Shown here: in pieces, positions 53,834 through 62,625 of the stretch
Layout: every line of letters starts with the position of its first letter
Position numbering within the stretch: the first letter of the stretch is position 1
Position numbers and translations under genes: made by a program
The notes under the pieces: generated by a model
What the model saw: only the letters and a program-made list of their open reading frames with translations
Told to the model about the DNA's origin: nothing
Databases searched by the model: none
Assembly (NCBI GenBank): GCA_945870855.1
Contig: CAMBTP010000007.1
Location: 26,547-90,546, forward strand
Origin: Prosthecobacter debontii
Lineage (GTDB): Bacteria; Verrucomicrobiota; Verrucomicrobiia; Verrucomicrobiales; Akkermansiaceae
DNA: 64,000 nucleotides
Direction: 5' to 3'

Positions 53834-53880
53834 CAGCCCGTAATCAGAATTCTTCCTTAAGGATTAAAATTTAAAGTTTC

Positions 53881-54984
53881 ATGCGCGCTCTATTTATCAC
53901 TGCCATCATCGCCGCGCCTTGCCTCGCGGAAGAGCTGCCCAACCCGCAGCTCTTGCCCACCACCAAGGCGATCCACGAGAAGATCGCCGCCAAGGCCGAT
54001 CCAAAACCCGAAGAAATGAAAGGCTATGCGGAGTCCGTCCTGCTCGCCGAAGGTGGTTCCATCGAGCTTGTGCCGATCCCCGCTGGGAAATTTAAAATCG
54101 GCTCCCCGGATGGCGAGGCGAAGCGCGGCGCGGACGAAAGCCCGCAGCAGGAAATCGCCATCGAGCCGTTCTGGATGGCCAAGGTGGAAACGACTTGGGA
54201 TCTTTACCGTCCCTACATGGAGAACGGAAAATCCCGCAATAAAGACGGCACGCTGAACCGAGACGCCGATATGTCCACCAGCGAAGCCCCCGTGGTAAAG
54301 GACGGCGAAACCTTGATCGATACCATCAGCCAGCCCACCCCTCCCTACATTCCCATGCATTTCTCGATGGGCGACGGCTACTCGAAGGAATACCCCGCTG
54401 TCGGCATCACCCATCACGCCGCGAACAAGTTCTGCGAATGGCTTTCCGCCCAGACCGGTCATTTCTACAGGCTACCCACCGAGGCAGAGTGGGAATACGC
54501 CTGCCGCGCCGGCACCACCACCGCCTGGTCCTTCGGCGACGATCCCGCGCAACTCGCCGACCACGCCTGGTTCATGGTCAACGCCGAATACACCTATCAG
54601 CAGGTCGGCCAGAAAAAGCCGAATCCCTGGGGCCTCCATGACATGCACGGCAACGTCGCCGAATGGTGTCTCGACGCCTATCTGCCCGACGCCTTCGCGA
54701 AGTGGGAAAACGGCGCGAAAAACCCCTGGCATCCGGCGCTCAGCCGCTACCCGCACGTCACCCGCGGCGGCCACTTTTACGAAGGCGGTCCGGAGACCCT
54801 GCGCTCCGCCGCCCGCGTGCCGTCGGACCCGGCGTGGAAGGCCATCGACCCGCAGAACCCGAAGTCAATCTGGTATCTCACCAGTTGCCAGTTCATCGGC
54901 TTCCGCGTCGTCCGCCCGCTCGCCGTGCCCGACGTGAAGGAGATGCACCGGACGTGGAACACCGGCCCCGGGCCGACCGAATAA
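53881..54984 (+). CDS. Formylglycine-generating enzyme-like (SUMF1) exported protein
   Basis: 367 residues with a short signal peptide (about 1-16, ending LAEELP). The FGE/SUMF1 domain follows: VPIPAGKFKIGSPDGEAKRG, EIAIEPFWMAKVETTWDLY and the conserved middle RLPTEAEWEYACRAGTTTAW. It also has NPWGLHDMHGNVAEWCLDA and SCQFIGFRVVRPL near the end. Some members activate sulfatases by oxidising a Cys, and many others are only structurally related. It is exported here, which suggests a role outside the cytoplasm. No sulfatase gene is adjacent. The stop codon overlaps a palindromic repeat. Confidence 0.88.
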   Translation: MRALFITAIIAAPCLAEELPNPQLLPTTKAIHEKIAAKADPKPEEMKGYAESVLLAEGGSIELVPIPAGKFKIGSPDGEAKRGADESPQQEIAIEPFWMAKVETTWDLYRPYMENGKSRNKDGTLNRDADMSTSEAPVVKDGETLIDTISQPTPPYIPMHFSMGDGYSKEYPAVGITHHAANKFCEWLSAQTGHFYRLPTEAEWEYACRAGTTTAWSFGDDPAQLADHAWFMVNAEYTYQQVGQKKPNPWGLHDMHGNVAEWCLDAYLPDAFAKWENGAKNPWHPALSRYPHVTRGGHFYEGGPETLRSAARVPSDPAWKAIDPQNPKSIWYLTSCQFIGFRVVRPLAVPDVKEMHRTWNTGPGPTE

Positions 54985-55035
54985 GGAGTGTCGATGTGCC
55001 GTCGACACCGTGGCGACCACAGGTCGACACTCCTT
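54983..55035. repeat. Palindromic REP-like element, family C
   Basis: The left end AAGGAGTGTCGA and right end TCGACACTCCTT are perfect inverted repeats of 12 bases. Inner parts also pair (TGTG with CACA, GTCG with CGAC). It is 53 bases long. Its first bases overlap the TAA of the FGE-like gene. The core differs from families A and B, but the ends share GGAGTG...CACTCC. Confidence 0.85.
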
Positions 55036-55115
55036 AACGCGGCGCGATCCCCCCTCCCCCGTCCCCTCGCGAATCCGGTTGCCCCCGCTCGATTGCCTGC
55101 TCTGGTTTGCTCCCG

Positions 55116-55658
55116 ATGGCGATCCTTCTACTGGTCGGGGCGACGGGCCTGGTGGGACGCGAGGTGCTCCGCCTCGCGCTGGCAGATCCGCGGGTCAAGC
55201 ACCTCACCGCCCCCACCCGCCGCCCGCTGCCGCCGCATTCCCATCTGTCCAATCCCCGGATCGACTTCGACGCGCTTCCGCCGGACAACCTGTGGTGGAA
55301 GGCCGCCGCGGTGATCTGCACCCTCGGCACCACCCTCCGCAAAGCCGGCTCGAAAGAAGAATTCCGCCGCATCGATCACGACCTCCCGCTCCAGATCGCA
55401 AGCCTCGCCCGCGACCACGGCACCCGCGCCTTCGCCCTCACCTCCTCGACCGGCGCCGATCCCCGCGCCAAAAGTTTCTACCTGCGGACTCAAGTCCGAA
55501 GGAATCCGGGCGGCCGAACCGATGAATCGCCATTCGCCGAAATAGCGACGGTTGATCCTGCCTTCGCGGGGATTCGCAACGCCTCGGAACGCCCCCTCGC
55601 CCGCGGGGAAACACCGGCTCGGCACGAGTCCGGAATCATCCGCGAACGGGGGACTTGA
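55116..55658 (+). pseudogene. NAD(P)-binding epimerase-like gene with replaced 3' end
   Basis: From the ATG at 55116 the first about 125 residues are an atypical short-chain dehydrogenase (HTATIP2-like) fold, with the Rossmann motif LLLVGATGLVGREVLRLAL, VICTLGTTLRKAGS and AFALTSSTGADPRAKSFYLR. In full-length relatives the catalytic Tyr-x-x-x-Lys region runs into KGEVE... and 70-90 further residues. Here the sequence changes abruptly after FYLRT to a Pro/Arg-rich stretch (QVRRNPGGRTDESP) and stops. I infer that the 3' part has been lost at about 55490. It lies between a palindromic repeat and the giant modular gene. Confidence 0.6.
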
Positions 55659-55741
55659 TTACAGCGCAGATAATTCTTGCCCCCGCGATCAGACTTGATT
55701 GGCTAACAAACGCTACAGCCTTCAACCCAAGGCTCCAACCC

Positions 55742-58700
55742 ATGAACCCAGAAAACCTACCCCTCGGGGCAGCGTTCAAGCGCCGTGCGCTTGGCCTGCT
55801 GACCGCCCTCGCCGCCTTTGCCGGCGCGACTCCGGTGATCGCCAACACGATCACTTACAACTTCAACGACGGCACCCTGCAAGGGTGGAGCAACCGGGTC
55901 TGGGACCTCGCCGCGAACGGCGGGTCCGGCGGCTGGGTCAACCTGTCGCCCAATGTCTCGGCGATCCCGGGCTCGATCAACGGCGGTGCCCTCCAGCCCC
56001 CTTCGGGCGAAAACGGCATGTTCTCCCCCGCCAACAGCGCGGTCTGGGTCAACGGCCAAACCGACAATCACCTCAACACCTTGTGGTTGAGCTCTCCTGA
56101 ATTCTACCTCGACGGCTCCGGCGACCTGACCGCGCAGTTGAACCACGGCATCGCAAACGCCCCCGATCCGGCCTCCGAGTCGGCAGTTCCCTTCGCCGCG
56201 GTGACCGGCGGCGGCTGGAAAGGCGTGGTCCTGCGCCGCGCGAGCGACGGCGCTTTCCTGCTGACGAAACCGCGGACCGGCGCCAATGGCGGCGAGTGGC
56301 GGACGGTCACCTTCTCCGCCGCCGAACTGGCACCGTATGTCGGCGTGAAATGCACCGTGGATTTGATCAACTCCGACCGCGGCGGCTGGGGCTGGATCGT
56401 CATGGACAACGTCTCGATCCCCGGCAACGACATCGAACCGCCCGCGCCGACCGCCGTCGCGGTGACCGCGGGTGCCAACCGCCTGGTCCTCAGCTGGACC
56501 GCCGCGCCGCGAGCCACGAGCTACAAGGTGCTGCGTTCCACCGTGTCCGGCTCCGGCTACGTCGAGGTGGCTAACACCGCCACCCTCTCGTTCACCGACA
56601 CCACGGTCGCGATCGGCACGCCTTACTACTATGTGGTGAGAGGCACCAATCTTGGCGGCGACAGCCCCGTGTCCGCTCCGGAAGCCACCGGGACCGCCAC
56701 CGGCGGCACCGCGGACAGCGCCAAGGAGCTCCTCACCCTCAGCTTCGGCAGCCTCGGCAATGCCGTGATCTCGGGCACCACGATCAACAAGTATCTCCCG
56801 GCCGGCACCAATCTGAGCACGCTGGCACCGACCTACACGACCTCGTTCTTCGCCACCGGCAGCCCGGCCAGCGCCACCCCGCGCGACTTCCGCTTCCCGC
56901 AGACCTACACCATCACCGCCGAGGATGGCAGCACCAAGAATTACACCGTCACCGTCACCCTGATCAGCCCGATCACCTATGATTTCACCGGCGGTCTCCA
57001 GAACTGGACCCAGACCTGGCCCACTCCGCCCGGCGTCTTGTGGGAAAACAACGCCCTGGGTTCCGGTTACGACGACGGAGAAACCCGCTTCGCCCGCTCG
57101 CCCGCGTTCTATCTTCTGGATTCGGGGCCGCTGACCTTCGCCCTCGACGGCGGCCAGTCGCCGCTCGCCGCGCCGGCCGTCGGCCCGGCCGCGATTCCCG
57201 AACTGGCCATCAATGGCGGCGGCTTCGCCGGGGTCGCCCTGCGCGATGTCGCGACCAACACCTATGTCCTGAGCCGCCGCAAAACCGGCAACGGAGGCGG
57301 GTTCCAACAGAACCAGTTCACCGCCGCCGAGCTGGTGCCCTTCGCCAACGACGGCAAGCAGTACACCCTCGACTACATCGACTACAACAAGGGCGGCTGG
57401 GGCTGGACCTATCTCGACAACGTCTCGATTCCCGGCGTCTCGCAGGAGCCCGGCACCGAAGCGCTGCTCACCTCGTTCAGCATCGCCCCATACGGCGTCA
57501 CCGAGATCGACGGCACCAACATCACGGTGTGGCTGCCCGCCGGCACCAATGTCACCGCGCTCAACCCGGCCATCGCGGTCTCGCCAAAAGCCACGCTTGC
57601 CCCGGCAGCCGGCACCCCGCGCAATTTCACGACGCCGCAAACCTACACCGTCACCTCGGGCGACACCCTCGCCACCGAGACCTACACGGTCACCGTGATC
57701 GCCGCCGGCTCGCTCACCGTCAAAACCTACGACACGCTCGAAGGACCCGCCTTCCTCGCCCCAATCTCCAATTTGCAAGCGGCTCCCATTACCGCCACCG
57801 GCATCCAGGTCGACGACATTTTCTACGGCAACTTCGTCGCCGGCTTGCCCGGCCTGACCAGCCCCGAATCGTTTTCGGTGCTGTGGGAAGGCTGGTTCAA
57901 CGTCGGCCTTGACGGTCCCGGCGCTTACACCTTCGGCACCCAGAGCGACGACGGCAGCATGATCTACCTCGACCTCAACGACGACGGCGACTTCAACGAC
58001 GCCGGCGAGCTGATCGTCGACAACAACGGCTTCCACGGGTACGACATCCGCACCGGCTCGGTCAACCTGCCGATGGATACGGTCCGCATCGCCATCGGCT
58101 TCTTCGAGGCCGGCGGCGGCGAAGGGATGGACGCCCGCTTCCAGCAGGGCAACGGCGTCGCCTTCGGCTCCTTGCAACGGATTGGCGGCAAGACCGGGCA
58201 CTTCACCATCGACCGCCCGGTCGCCAATCCCGCCTCGGCGGCCCTGTGGAACCTGGCATTCGCCGGCAACACCGCCAAGGCCAAGGGCACCGCGTTGTTC
58301 CTCAGCCTGCCCACCGGAACCGATTTGACCACGGTGGCGCCCACCTTCCTCCTCTCGCCCGGTGCCACCTGCGTGCCGCCCTCCGGCACTCCGCGCGACT
58401 TCACCACTCCGCAAACCTACACGGTCACCTCGCAGGACCTCTCCACCACCACGGTCTACACCGTCACCGCGCGGGCGGTCGGGGCGCTCGACGTCAAGAC
58501 CTACGACACCGTGAGCGGCACGGGGAATCTCGCTCCGCTCTCCAACTTGCAAGGACTGACTCCGACTGCCTCCTTCGCCGCCCCGAACGACATCTCGTTC
58601 GCGGCCTTCGACCCGACCATCCCCGGCCTCACCGGACCCGACACCTTCTCGGTCCTCTGGGAAGGCTGGCTGAATGTCGCCGCCGACGGCCCGGGATTCT

Positions 58701-60283
58701 ACACCTTCGGCACCCGCAGCGATGACGGCAGCGTGATCTACCTCGACTTGAACAACGACGGGGATTTCGGCGACACGGGCGAATTGATCGTCAGCAACAA
58801 CCAGCTCCAAGCTCCCACCACGGTCACCAACACGGTCTGGCTGCCGATGGACTCGGTACGGATCGCGATCGCCTACTTCGAAGAGGGCGGCGGCGAAACC
58901 ATGGAGGCCCGCTACGGCAAGGGCCAGGGCCTCGCCTACCCCGACATGGACCTGATCGGCGGAGCCATCGGGACCTTCACAACCACCCCGCCTGCGGCCA
59001 AGCCCGGTTCAGCCGCCCTGTGGTATCTGACCTACCTCGACAACCTCGCGACCGGCAGCGGCACCAACCTCGTGCTGGCGGTTCCGGAGGAAACCGACAT
59101 CACGACCTTGGATCCCGACTTCCTGGTCTCGCCGGGTGCCAGCAGCGTGCCGCCTTCCGGCACCCCGCGCAACTTCACGACCCCGCAAACCTACACGGTC
59201 ACCTCGCAGGACCTCTCCACCACCACGGTCTACACCGTGACGGTCTATCGGACCCTCCGCTATGACTTCAACAACGCCACCCTCCAAGGCTGGCGCAACC
59301 GGGTCTGGGATCTCGCCGCGAACAGCGGCGCCGGCGGCTGGATCGAACTGGCTCCCAACGCGACCAGCCTCCCGTCTCACGTCAACGGCGGCGCGCTGCA
59401 GCCCCCTTCGGCCGCCAACGGGATCTTCGCCCCGCTCAACAGCCAGGTGCGGGTGAACGGCGACATCGACGCCCACCTCAACACCCAGTGGCTGCGCTCC
59501 CCGGCGTTCTACCTCGACGCGGTGGCAGACCTGACGGTCGATCTGGGCATGGGAACCGCCAAAGCGCCGGATCCGGTGAACGAATCGGAGATCTCCCACG
59601 TGGCGACGCCCGGCGGTGGCTGGAAGGGCGTGGTACTCCGCCGCGACAGCGACGGTGCCTTCCTGCTCGTGAAACCGCGGACCGGTGCCGACGGGGATGT
59701 CTTCCGGACCATCACCTTCACCAAGGAAGAACTCGAACCCTTCGACGGCGTGGCCTGCACCTTGGATCTGATCAACTCCGACCGCGGCAGCTGGGGTTGG
59801 CTGGCCATGGACAACGTGGTCATTCCAACGACCGACCTGGTGCCGCTCTCGCCCTACGACGCATGGCGGGCCAACTATCCCGCCCTCGTCGGCTCCGAAG
59901 CCGGTCCGAATGGCGACGGCGACCGCGACGGCAACAGCAACCTGGAAGAATACGCCTTCGGCACCAATCCGGGCGACGGAAAATCCGGGGTCATCGAGTT
60001 CTCCCTGGGCAATGTCACCGCCTACGGCCAGCCGCTGCTCGACAGCAACGGCGGCTACTCCCTGGTCTTCGGCCGCCAGGTCGATTACGTGGCCTTGGGC
60101 CTTACCTACACGGTGCAGTTCAGCGCGGACTTGACCGAATGGGTGGACAACTCCACCCCACCCGTGGTCATCGCCGCGGACTCGGAGATCCAGGCCGTGC
60201 GGGTCCCCTATCCCGCCACCATCCCGACCACCGGCGGGCCCAAGGTCCCACGCTTCGCCCGCGTCGAGATCACCCTCGACTGA
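55742..60283 (+). CDS. Giant modular secreted protein with tandem PA14-like units
   Basis: 1513 residues from the ATG at 55742. A signal peptide (about 1-34) is followed by a beta-sandwich module (about 35-220, YNFNDGTLQGWSNRVWDLAA), fibronectin type III (about 225-315) and a cadherin-like/DUF5018-type domain (about 320-400). A second YDF-type module comes at about 400-565, then two tandem PA14-like modules (start about 660 and 916, DDGSMIYLDLNDDGDFNDAG and DDGSVIYLDLNNDGDFGDTG), each followed by a cadherin-like domain. A copy of the first module closes the repeats (about 1173-1360), before a C-terminal DPDSD-like stretch and a beta domain. PA14 units bind glycans in related proteins. The DNA repeats at a 774-base period. 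The role is probably surface attachment or polymer binding; no catalytic site was seen. Confidence 0.78.
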   Translation: MNPENLPLGAAFKRRALGLLTALAAFAGATPVIANTITYNFNDGTLQGWSNRVWDLAANGGSGGWVNLSPNVSAIPGSINGGALQPPSGENGMFSPANSAVWVNGQTDNHLNTLWLSSPEFYLDGSGDLTAQLNHGIANAPDPASESAVPFAAVTGGGWKGVVLRRASDGAFLLTKPRTGANGGEWRTVTFSAAELAPYVGVKCTVDLINSDRGGWGWIVMDNVSIPGNDIEPPAPTAVAVTAGANRLVLSWTAAPRATSYKVLRSTVSGSGYVEVANTATLSFTDTTVAIGTPYYYVVRGTNLGGDSPVSAPEATGTATGGTADSAKELLTLSFGSLGNAVISGTTINKYLPAGTNLSTLAPTYTTSFFATGSPASATPRDFRFPQTYTITAEDGSTKNYTVTVTLISPITYDFTGGLQNWTQTWPTPPGVLWENNALGSGYDDGETRFARSPAFYLLDSGPLTFALDGGQSPLAAPAVGPAAIPELAINGGGFAGVALRDVATNTYVLSRRKTGNGGGFQQNQFTAAELVPFANDGKQYTLDYIDYNKGGWGWTYLDNVSIPGVSQEPGTEALLTSFSIAPYGVTEIDGTNITVWLPAGTNVTALNPAIAVSPKATLAPAAGTPRNFTTPQTYTVTSGDTLATETYTVTVIAAGSLTVKTYDTLEGPAFLAPISNLQAAPITATGIQVDDIFYGNFVAGLPGLTSPESFSVLWEGWFNVGLDGPGAYTFGTQSDDGSMIYLDLNDDGDFNDAGELIVDNNGFHGYDIRTGSVNLPMDTVRIAIGFFEAGGGEGMDARFQQGNGVAFGSLQRIGGKTGHFTIDRPVANPASAALWNLAFAGNTAKAKGTALFLSLPTGTDLTTVAPTFLLSPGATCVPPSGTPRDFTTPQTYTVTSQDLSTTTVYTVTARAVGALDVKTYDTVSGTGNLAPLSNLQGLTPTASFAAPNDISFAAFDPTIPGLTGPDTFSVLWEGWLNVAADGPGFYTFGTRSDDGSVIYLDLNNDGDFGDTGELIVSNNQLQAPTTVTNTVWLPMDSVRIAIAYFEEGGGETMEARYGKGQGLAYPDMDLIGGAIGTFTTTPPAAKPGSAALWYLTYLDNLATGSGTNLVLAVPEETDITTLDPDFLVSPGASSVPPSGTPRNFTTPQTYTVTSQDLSTTTVYTVTVYRTLRYDFNNATLQGWRNRVWDLAANSGAGGWIELAPNATSLPSHVNGGALQPPSAANGIFAPLNSQVRVNGDIDAHLNTQWLRSPAFYLDAVADLTVDLGMGTAKAPDPVNESEISHVATPGGGWKGVVLRRDSDGAFLLVKPRTGADGDVFRTITFTKEELEPFDGVACTLDLINSDRGSWGWLAMDNVVIPTTDLVPLSPYDAWRANYPALVGSEAGPNGDGDRDGNSNLEEYAFGTNPGDGKSGVIEFSLGNVTAYGQPLLDSNGGYSLVFGRQVDYVALGLTYTVQFSADLTEWVDNSTPPVVIAADSEIQAVRVPYPATIPTTGGPKVPRFARVEITLD

Positions 60284-60331
60284 GTCCTTTGCCGGGACGA
60301 TGAGGATAAGTCCTTAAGCCATTGAACCAAA

Positions 60332-60372
60332 AGCGCCACGGCCTTCATCGGAGGCCGTGGCGCTGTTCTTTT
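60332..60372. terminator. Bidirectional terminator-like hairpin between the giant gene and nirV
   Basis: AGCGCCACGGCC (60332-60343) and GGCCGTGGCGCT (60353-60364) form a perfect 12-bp stem with a 9-base loop, followed on the plus strand by GTTCTTTT. On the minus strand the A-rich run before the stem gives TTTTGG after it. It can end transcription from both converging genes. Confidence 0.8.
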
Positions 60373-60388
60373 CTGGAAGCGGCCGGAA

Positions 60389-61078
60389 CTATTTGGAAAC
60401 CGCCTTGCGGACCGCCTCCACCGAGGGCTCCGCCCCTTGGCCGGGCTCGGTCCACTTGTGGAGCAGGGTGCCGTCGGAGCGCGATTCACCGCCGCTCATC
60501 GAGGCGACGAAGTCCCGCGGCCACTCCCAGACCAGCCCGTGCAGGCCGCGGACGCCGTGGAAGTTCGCCGGCATCGTGGCGGCGGCCGGCAAAACGGCCG
60601 GCGTCGGCGTCGAATACCACGCGAGGATCTGCTTGCGGAACTCCGGGTCCTTGGTGGCGTCCGCCTGGCGTGCGTCGGCCCGTGCGGCGAACTCCCACTC
60701 GTCGAGCGAAGGCAACCGCTTGCCCAGCGACTTCAGATAAGCGCGCGCCGCGAACCACGAGACATTCGTCACCGGCGCGTCGGGCGGAGCCAGCGGCCCG
60801 AGTTCGGTGTCGCCCGCCCAGTGCCGCAGGTAGCCGGCGTCGGCGAACAAGGGGTTCACCTGCGAACGCCGCCACTCGGGCCGGGCGGTGACGAAGGCGA
60901 GAAACTCCGCGTTGGTCACCTGCCGGACATCGAGTTCGAAGGGCGCGACCTGCCGGACCTGCCCGGCTTTCTCCAGCGGCCGGGTGTAGGGGCCGCCGTC
61001 GATCCGCACCATCGCGACCTCGCCGGCAAGCGGAACGACGGACAGCAGGGCGAGCAAGCCGGTGAGGAACGCGTTCAT
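60389..61078 (-). CDS. nirV: NirV-like FGE/SUMF1 protein, C-terminus altered
   Basis: 229 residues from the ATG at 61078 with a signal peptide (MNAFLTGLLALLSVVPLAG). The SUMF1-type core is present up to about residue 205: VAMVRIDGGPYTRPLEKAGQ, VTNVSWFAARAYLKSLGKRL, SLDEWEFAARADA and LHGLVWEWPRDFVASMSGGE. The usual NirV ending (a Cys- and Arg-rich stretch and a final G-x-R block) is not there. Instead the frame reads LLHKWTEPGQGAEPSVEA and stops, which suggests a truncation or a divergent end. NirV is typically encoded next to the copper nitrite reductase gene, as it is here (5-base gap to nirK). Its role in nitrite reduction is not firmly established. Confidence 0.75.
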   Translation of the reverse strand: MNAFLTGLLALLSVVPLAGEVAMVRIDGGPYTRPLEKAGQVRQVAPFELDVRQVTNAEFLAFVTARPEWRRSQVNPLFADAGYLRHWAGDTELGPLAPPDAPVTNVSWFAARAYLKSLGKRLPSLDEWEFAARADARQADATKDPEFRKQILAWYSTPTPAVLPAAATMPANFHGVRGLHGLVWEWPRDFVASMSGGESRSDGTLLHKWTEPGQGAEPSVEAVRKAVSK

Positions 61079-61083
61079 CGGTT

Positions 61084-62250
61084 TCACTTCTTCACGGTGG
61101 CCGCGCGGACTTTGGCCACGTCGGCCGGCTTCACTTCGCCGCCCTGGTTGTCCCACGAGTTGAGGACGAAGGTCATCACGTTCGCGACATCCTCGTCATG
61201 GAGCGCCAGCGCCGGCATCACGCTGTTGTAGGTGTTGCCGTTGACGGTGACCTCGCCGGTCTGACCGTGGAGGATCGTCCCGATCGCGCCCTTGTTGAAG
61301 GCCCGCGTCAACGCGTGGTCGACCAGGATCAGCGTGCCGGGAGCCTCGCACTTGAACTCGAGGATCGCCGAACCGCCCGCCGGAACCATGGTGGTCTGGA
61401 CGTTCTCGTTGATCGTCTTGGTCCCGCCTTCGACGTAGACCTTGTCGAAAATCTCACCGATGACGTGGCACGACGACGACAGGTTTGGTCCGCCGTTGCC
61501 GAAGAACACCCGAACGGTCTCGCCCTTGTTGGCGACCATCGACTTGTCGCCGGTGATCGCGCCGACCGAGCCGTTGAAGACCACGTAGTCCGGCCGCTCG
61601 TCGATCGCCTTCTCCATGTCGAAGGGCTGCAAGCCCTGCTCGCCGTTGCGGCCCTTGGTGTAGAAATCGCCCTGCACCACGTAATACTCCCGGTCGACCT
61701 TCTTCAGACCGCCCTCCGGCTCGACATAAATCAGGCCATACATCCCGTTCGCCACGTGCATTCCGACCGGCGCGACCGCGCAGTGATAGATGTAGAGGCC
61801 GGGATTCAGCACGCGGAACGAGAAGGTCGAGCTGTGACCCGGTGCCGTGAACGAGGCCGCGGCACCGCCGCCCTGGCCGGTCACCGAGTGAAGGTCGATG
61901 TTGTGCGGCATCTTGCTGGTCGGGTGGTTCATCAGGTGGAACTCGACGAAGTCGCCCTGGCGGATCCGGATGAACTTGCCCGGCACGCAGCCGCCGAAGG
62001 TCCAGAAGTTGTAGTCGACCCCGTCCGACATCCGCATCGTCTTCTCGATCACTTCGAGCTTCACGATCACCTTGGTCGGGTACTTGCGTTTGATCGGCGG
62101 CGGAACGTTCGGCGGATCGGTCAGCACGGCGATCTCCTCGCCGCGGATTTCCGGCGGCAGTTTGATCGCGGCTTCAGCTTTCACTTCCGATGCCGCGTGG
62201 CATGGGATCAAGGCTCCCAGGAGGCTGAGAAGGATGGCGGTTTTTTTCAT
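61084..62250 (-). CDS. nirK: Copper nitrite reductase with a C-terminal cytochrome-c remnant lacking the heme motif
   Basis: 388 residues with a signal peptide ([20 protein letters not shown]). NirK reduces nitrite to nitric oxide in the periplasm. Type 1 copper ligands are His116, Cys157, His165 and Met170 ([18 protein letters not shown]). Type 2 ligands are His121, His156 and His312, and catalytic Asp119 (MPHNIDLH) is present. Residues after about 325 read [20 protein letters not shown], which matches the last third of the cytochrome c domain found fused to NirK in related bacteria. The CxxCH part and about 80-100 residues before it are missing, with an in-frame join at about 324-327. It is followed by nirV. 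Confidence 0.9.
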   Translation of the reverse strand: MKKTAILLSLLGALIPCHAASEVKAEAAIKLPPEIRGEEIAVLTDPPNVPPPIKRKYPTKVIVKLEVIEKTMRMSDGVDYNFWTFGGCVPGKFIRIRQGDFVEFHLMNHPTSKMPHNIDLHSVTGQGGGAAASFTAPGHSSTFSFRVLNPGLYIYHCAVAPVGMHVANGMYGLIYVEPEGGLKKVDREYYVVQGDFYTKGRNGEQGLQPFDMEKAIDERPDYVVFNGSVGAITGDKSMVANKGETVRVFFGNGGPNLSSSCHVIGEIFDKVYVEGGTKTINENVQTTMVPAGGSAILEFKCEAPGTLILVDHALTRAFNKGAIGTILHGQTGEVTVNGNTYNSVMPALALHDEDVANVMTFVLNSWDNQGGEVKPADVAKVRAATVKK

Positions 62251-62625
62251 GGTTCGGTTCAGGTTCCAGATTCAGCCGGAGAGTGGCAGCGGCCCGGGCC
62301 TATTACCCGAAATAACTTTCTCTTTTTCGTTTTTATGCATCCAGCGCTAAGATGAAGGGAATCCGACGCGGCGAATCGCGGTGAATCGCGGCAGGCCCGG
62401 ACTGCGGGCGGTCGCCAGCTGCGTTTTTCGATCCGCGAGCCTTGGACTGCTGGCAGCCTGCTGCCGCTTTCGTTTCGCCAGCCTGCTGGCGAGGATCCAG
62501 GTTATCCGCCTGGGAGCAGCCTTGCCAGACCGGCAAGCAATGACCCGCGTTGCGGTCCGCCCACCGCGACCGTTCGAAGCAAGCGGGAGAAGCCCGTCGC
62601 CCCCGGCGCAACTTGCAAAGTCGCG
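62251..62625. other. Intergenic gap with palindromic units, no gene seen
   Basis: A 375-base gap between nnrS and nirK, both on the minus strand. It contains the hairpins CGCCAGC-CT-GCTGGCG (62476-62491) and CTTGCC-AGACC-GGCAAG (62521-62537) and other GCTGGC-type palindromic pieces. An antisense-looking frame in it has repetitive composition and is not credible as a protein. I found no convincing FNR or NnrR site upstream of nirK, so regulation by nitric oxide or oxygen cannot be read off. Confidence 0.45.

Noticed and set aside
55757..58810. A 1017-residue minus-strand open frame opposite the giant secreted protein
   Set aside because: It lies fully opposite a clearly coding gene with a signal peptide and recognisable domains. 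Its translation is Gly/Asp/Arg/Val-rich with no domain, which is what high G+C at third positions produces on the opposite strand.
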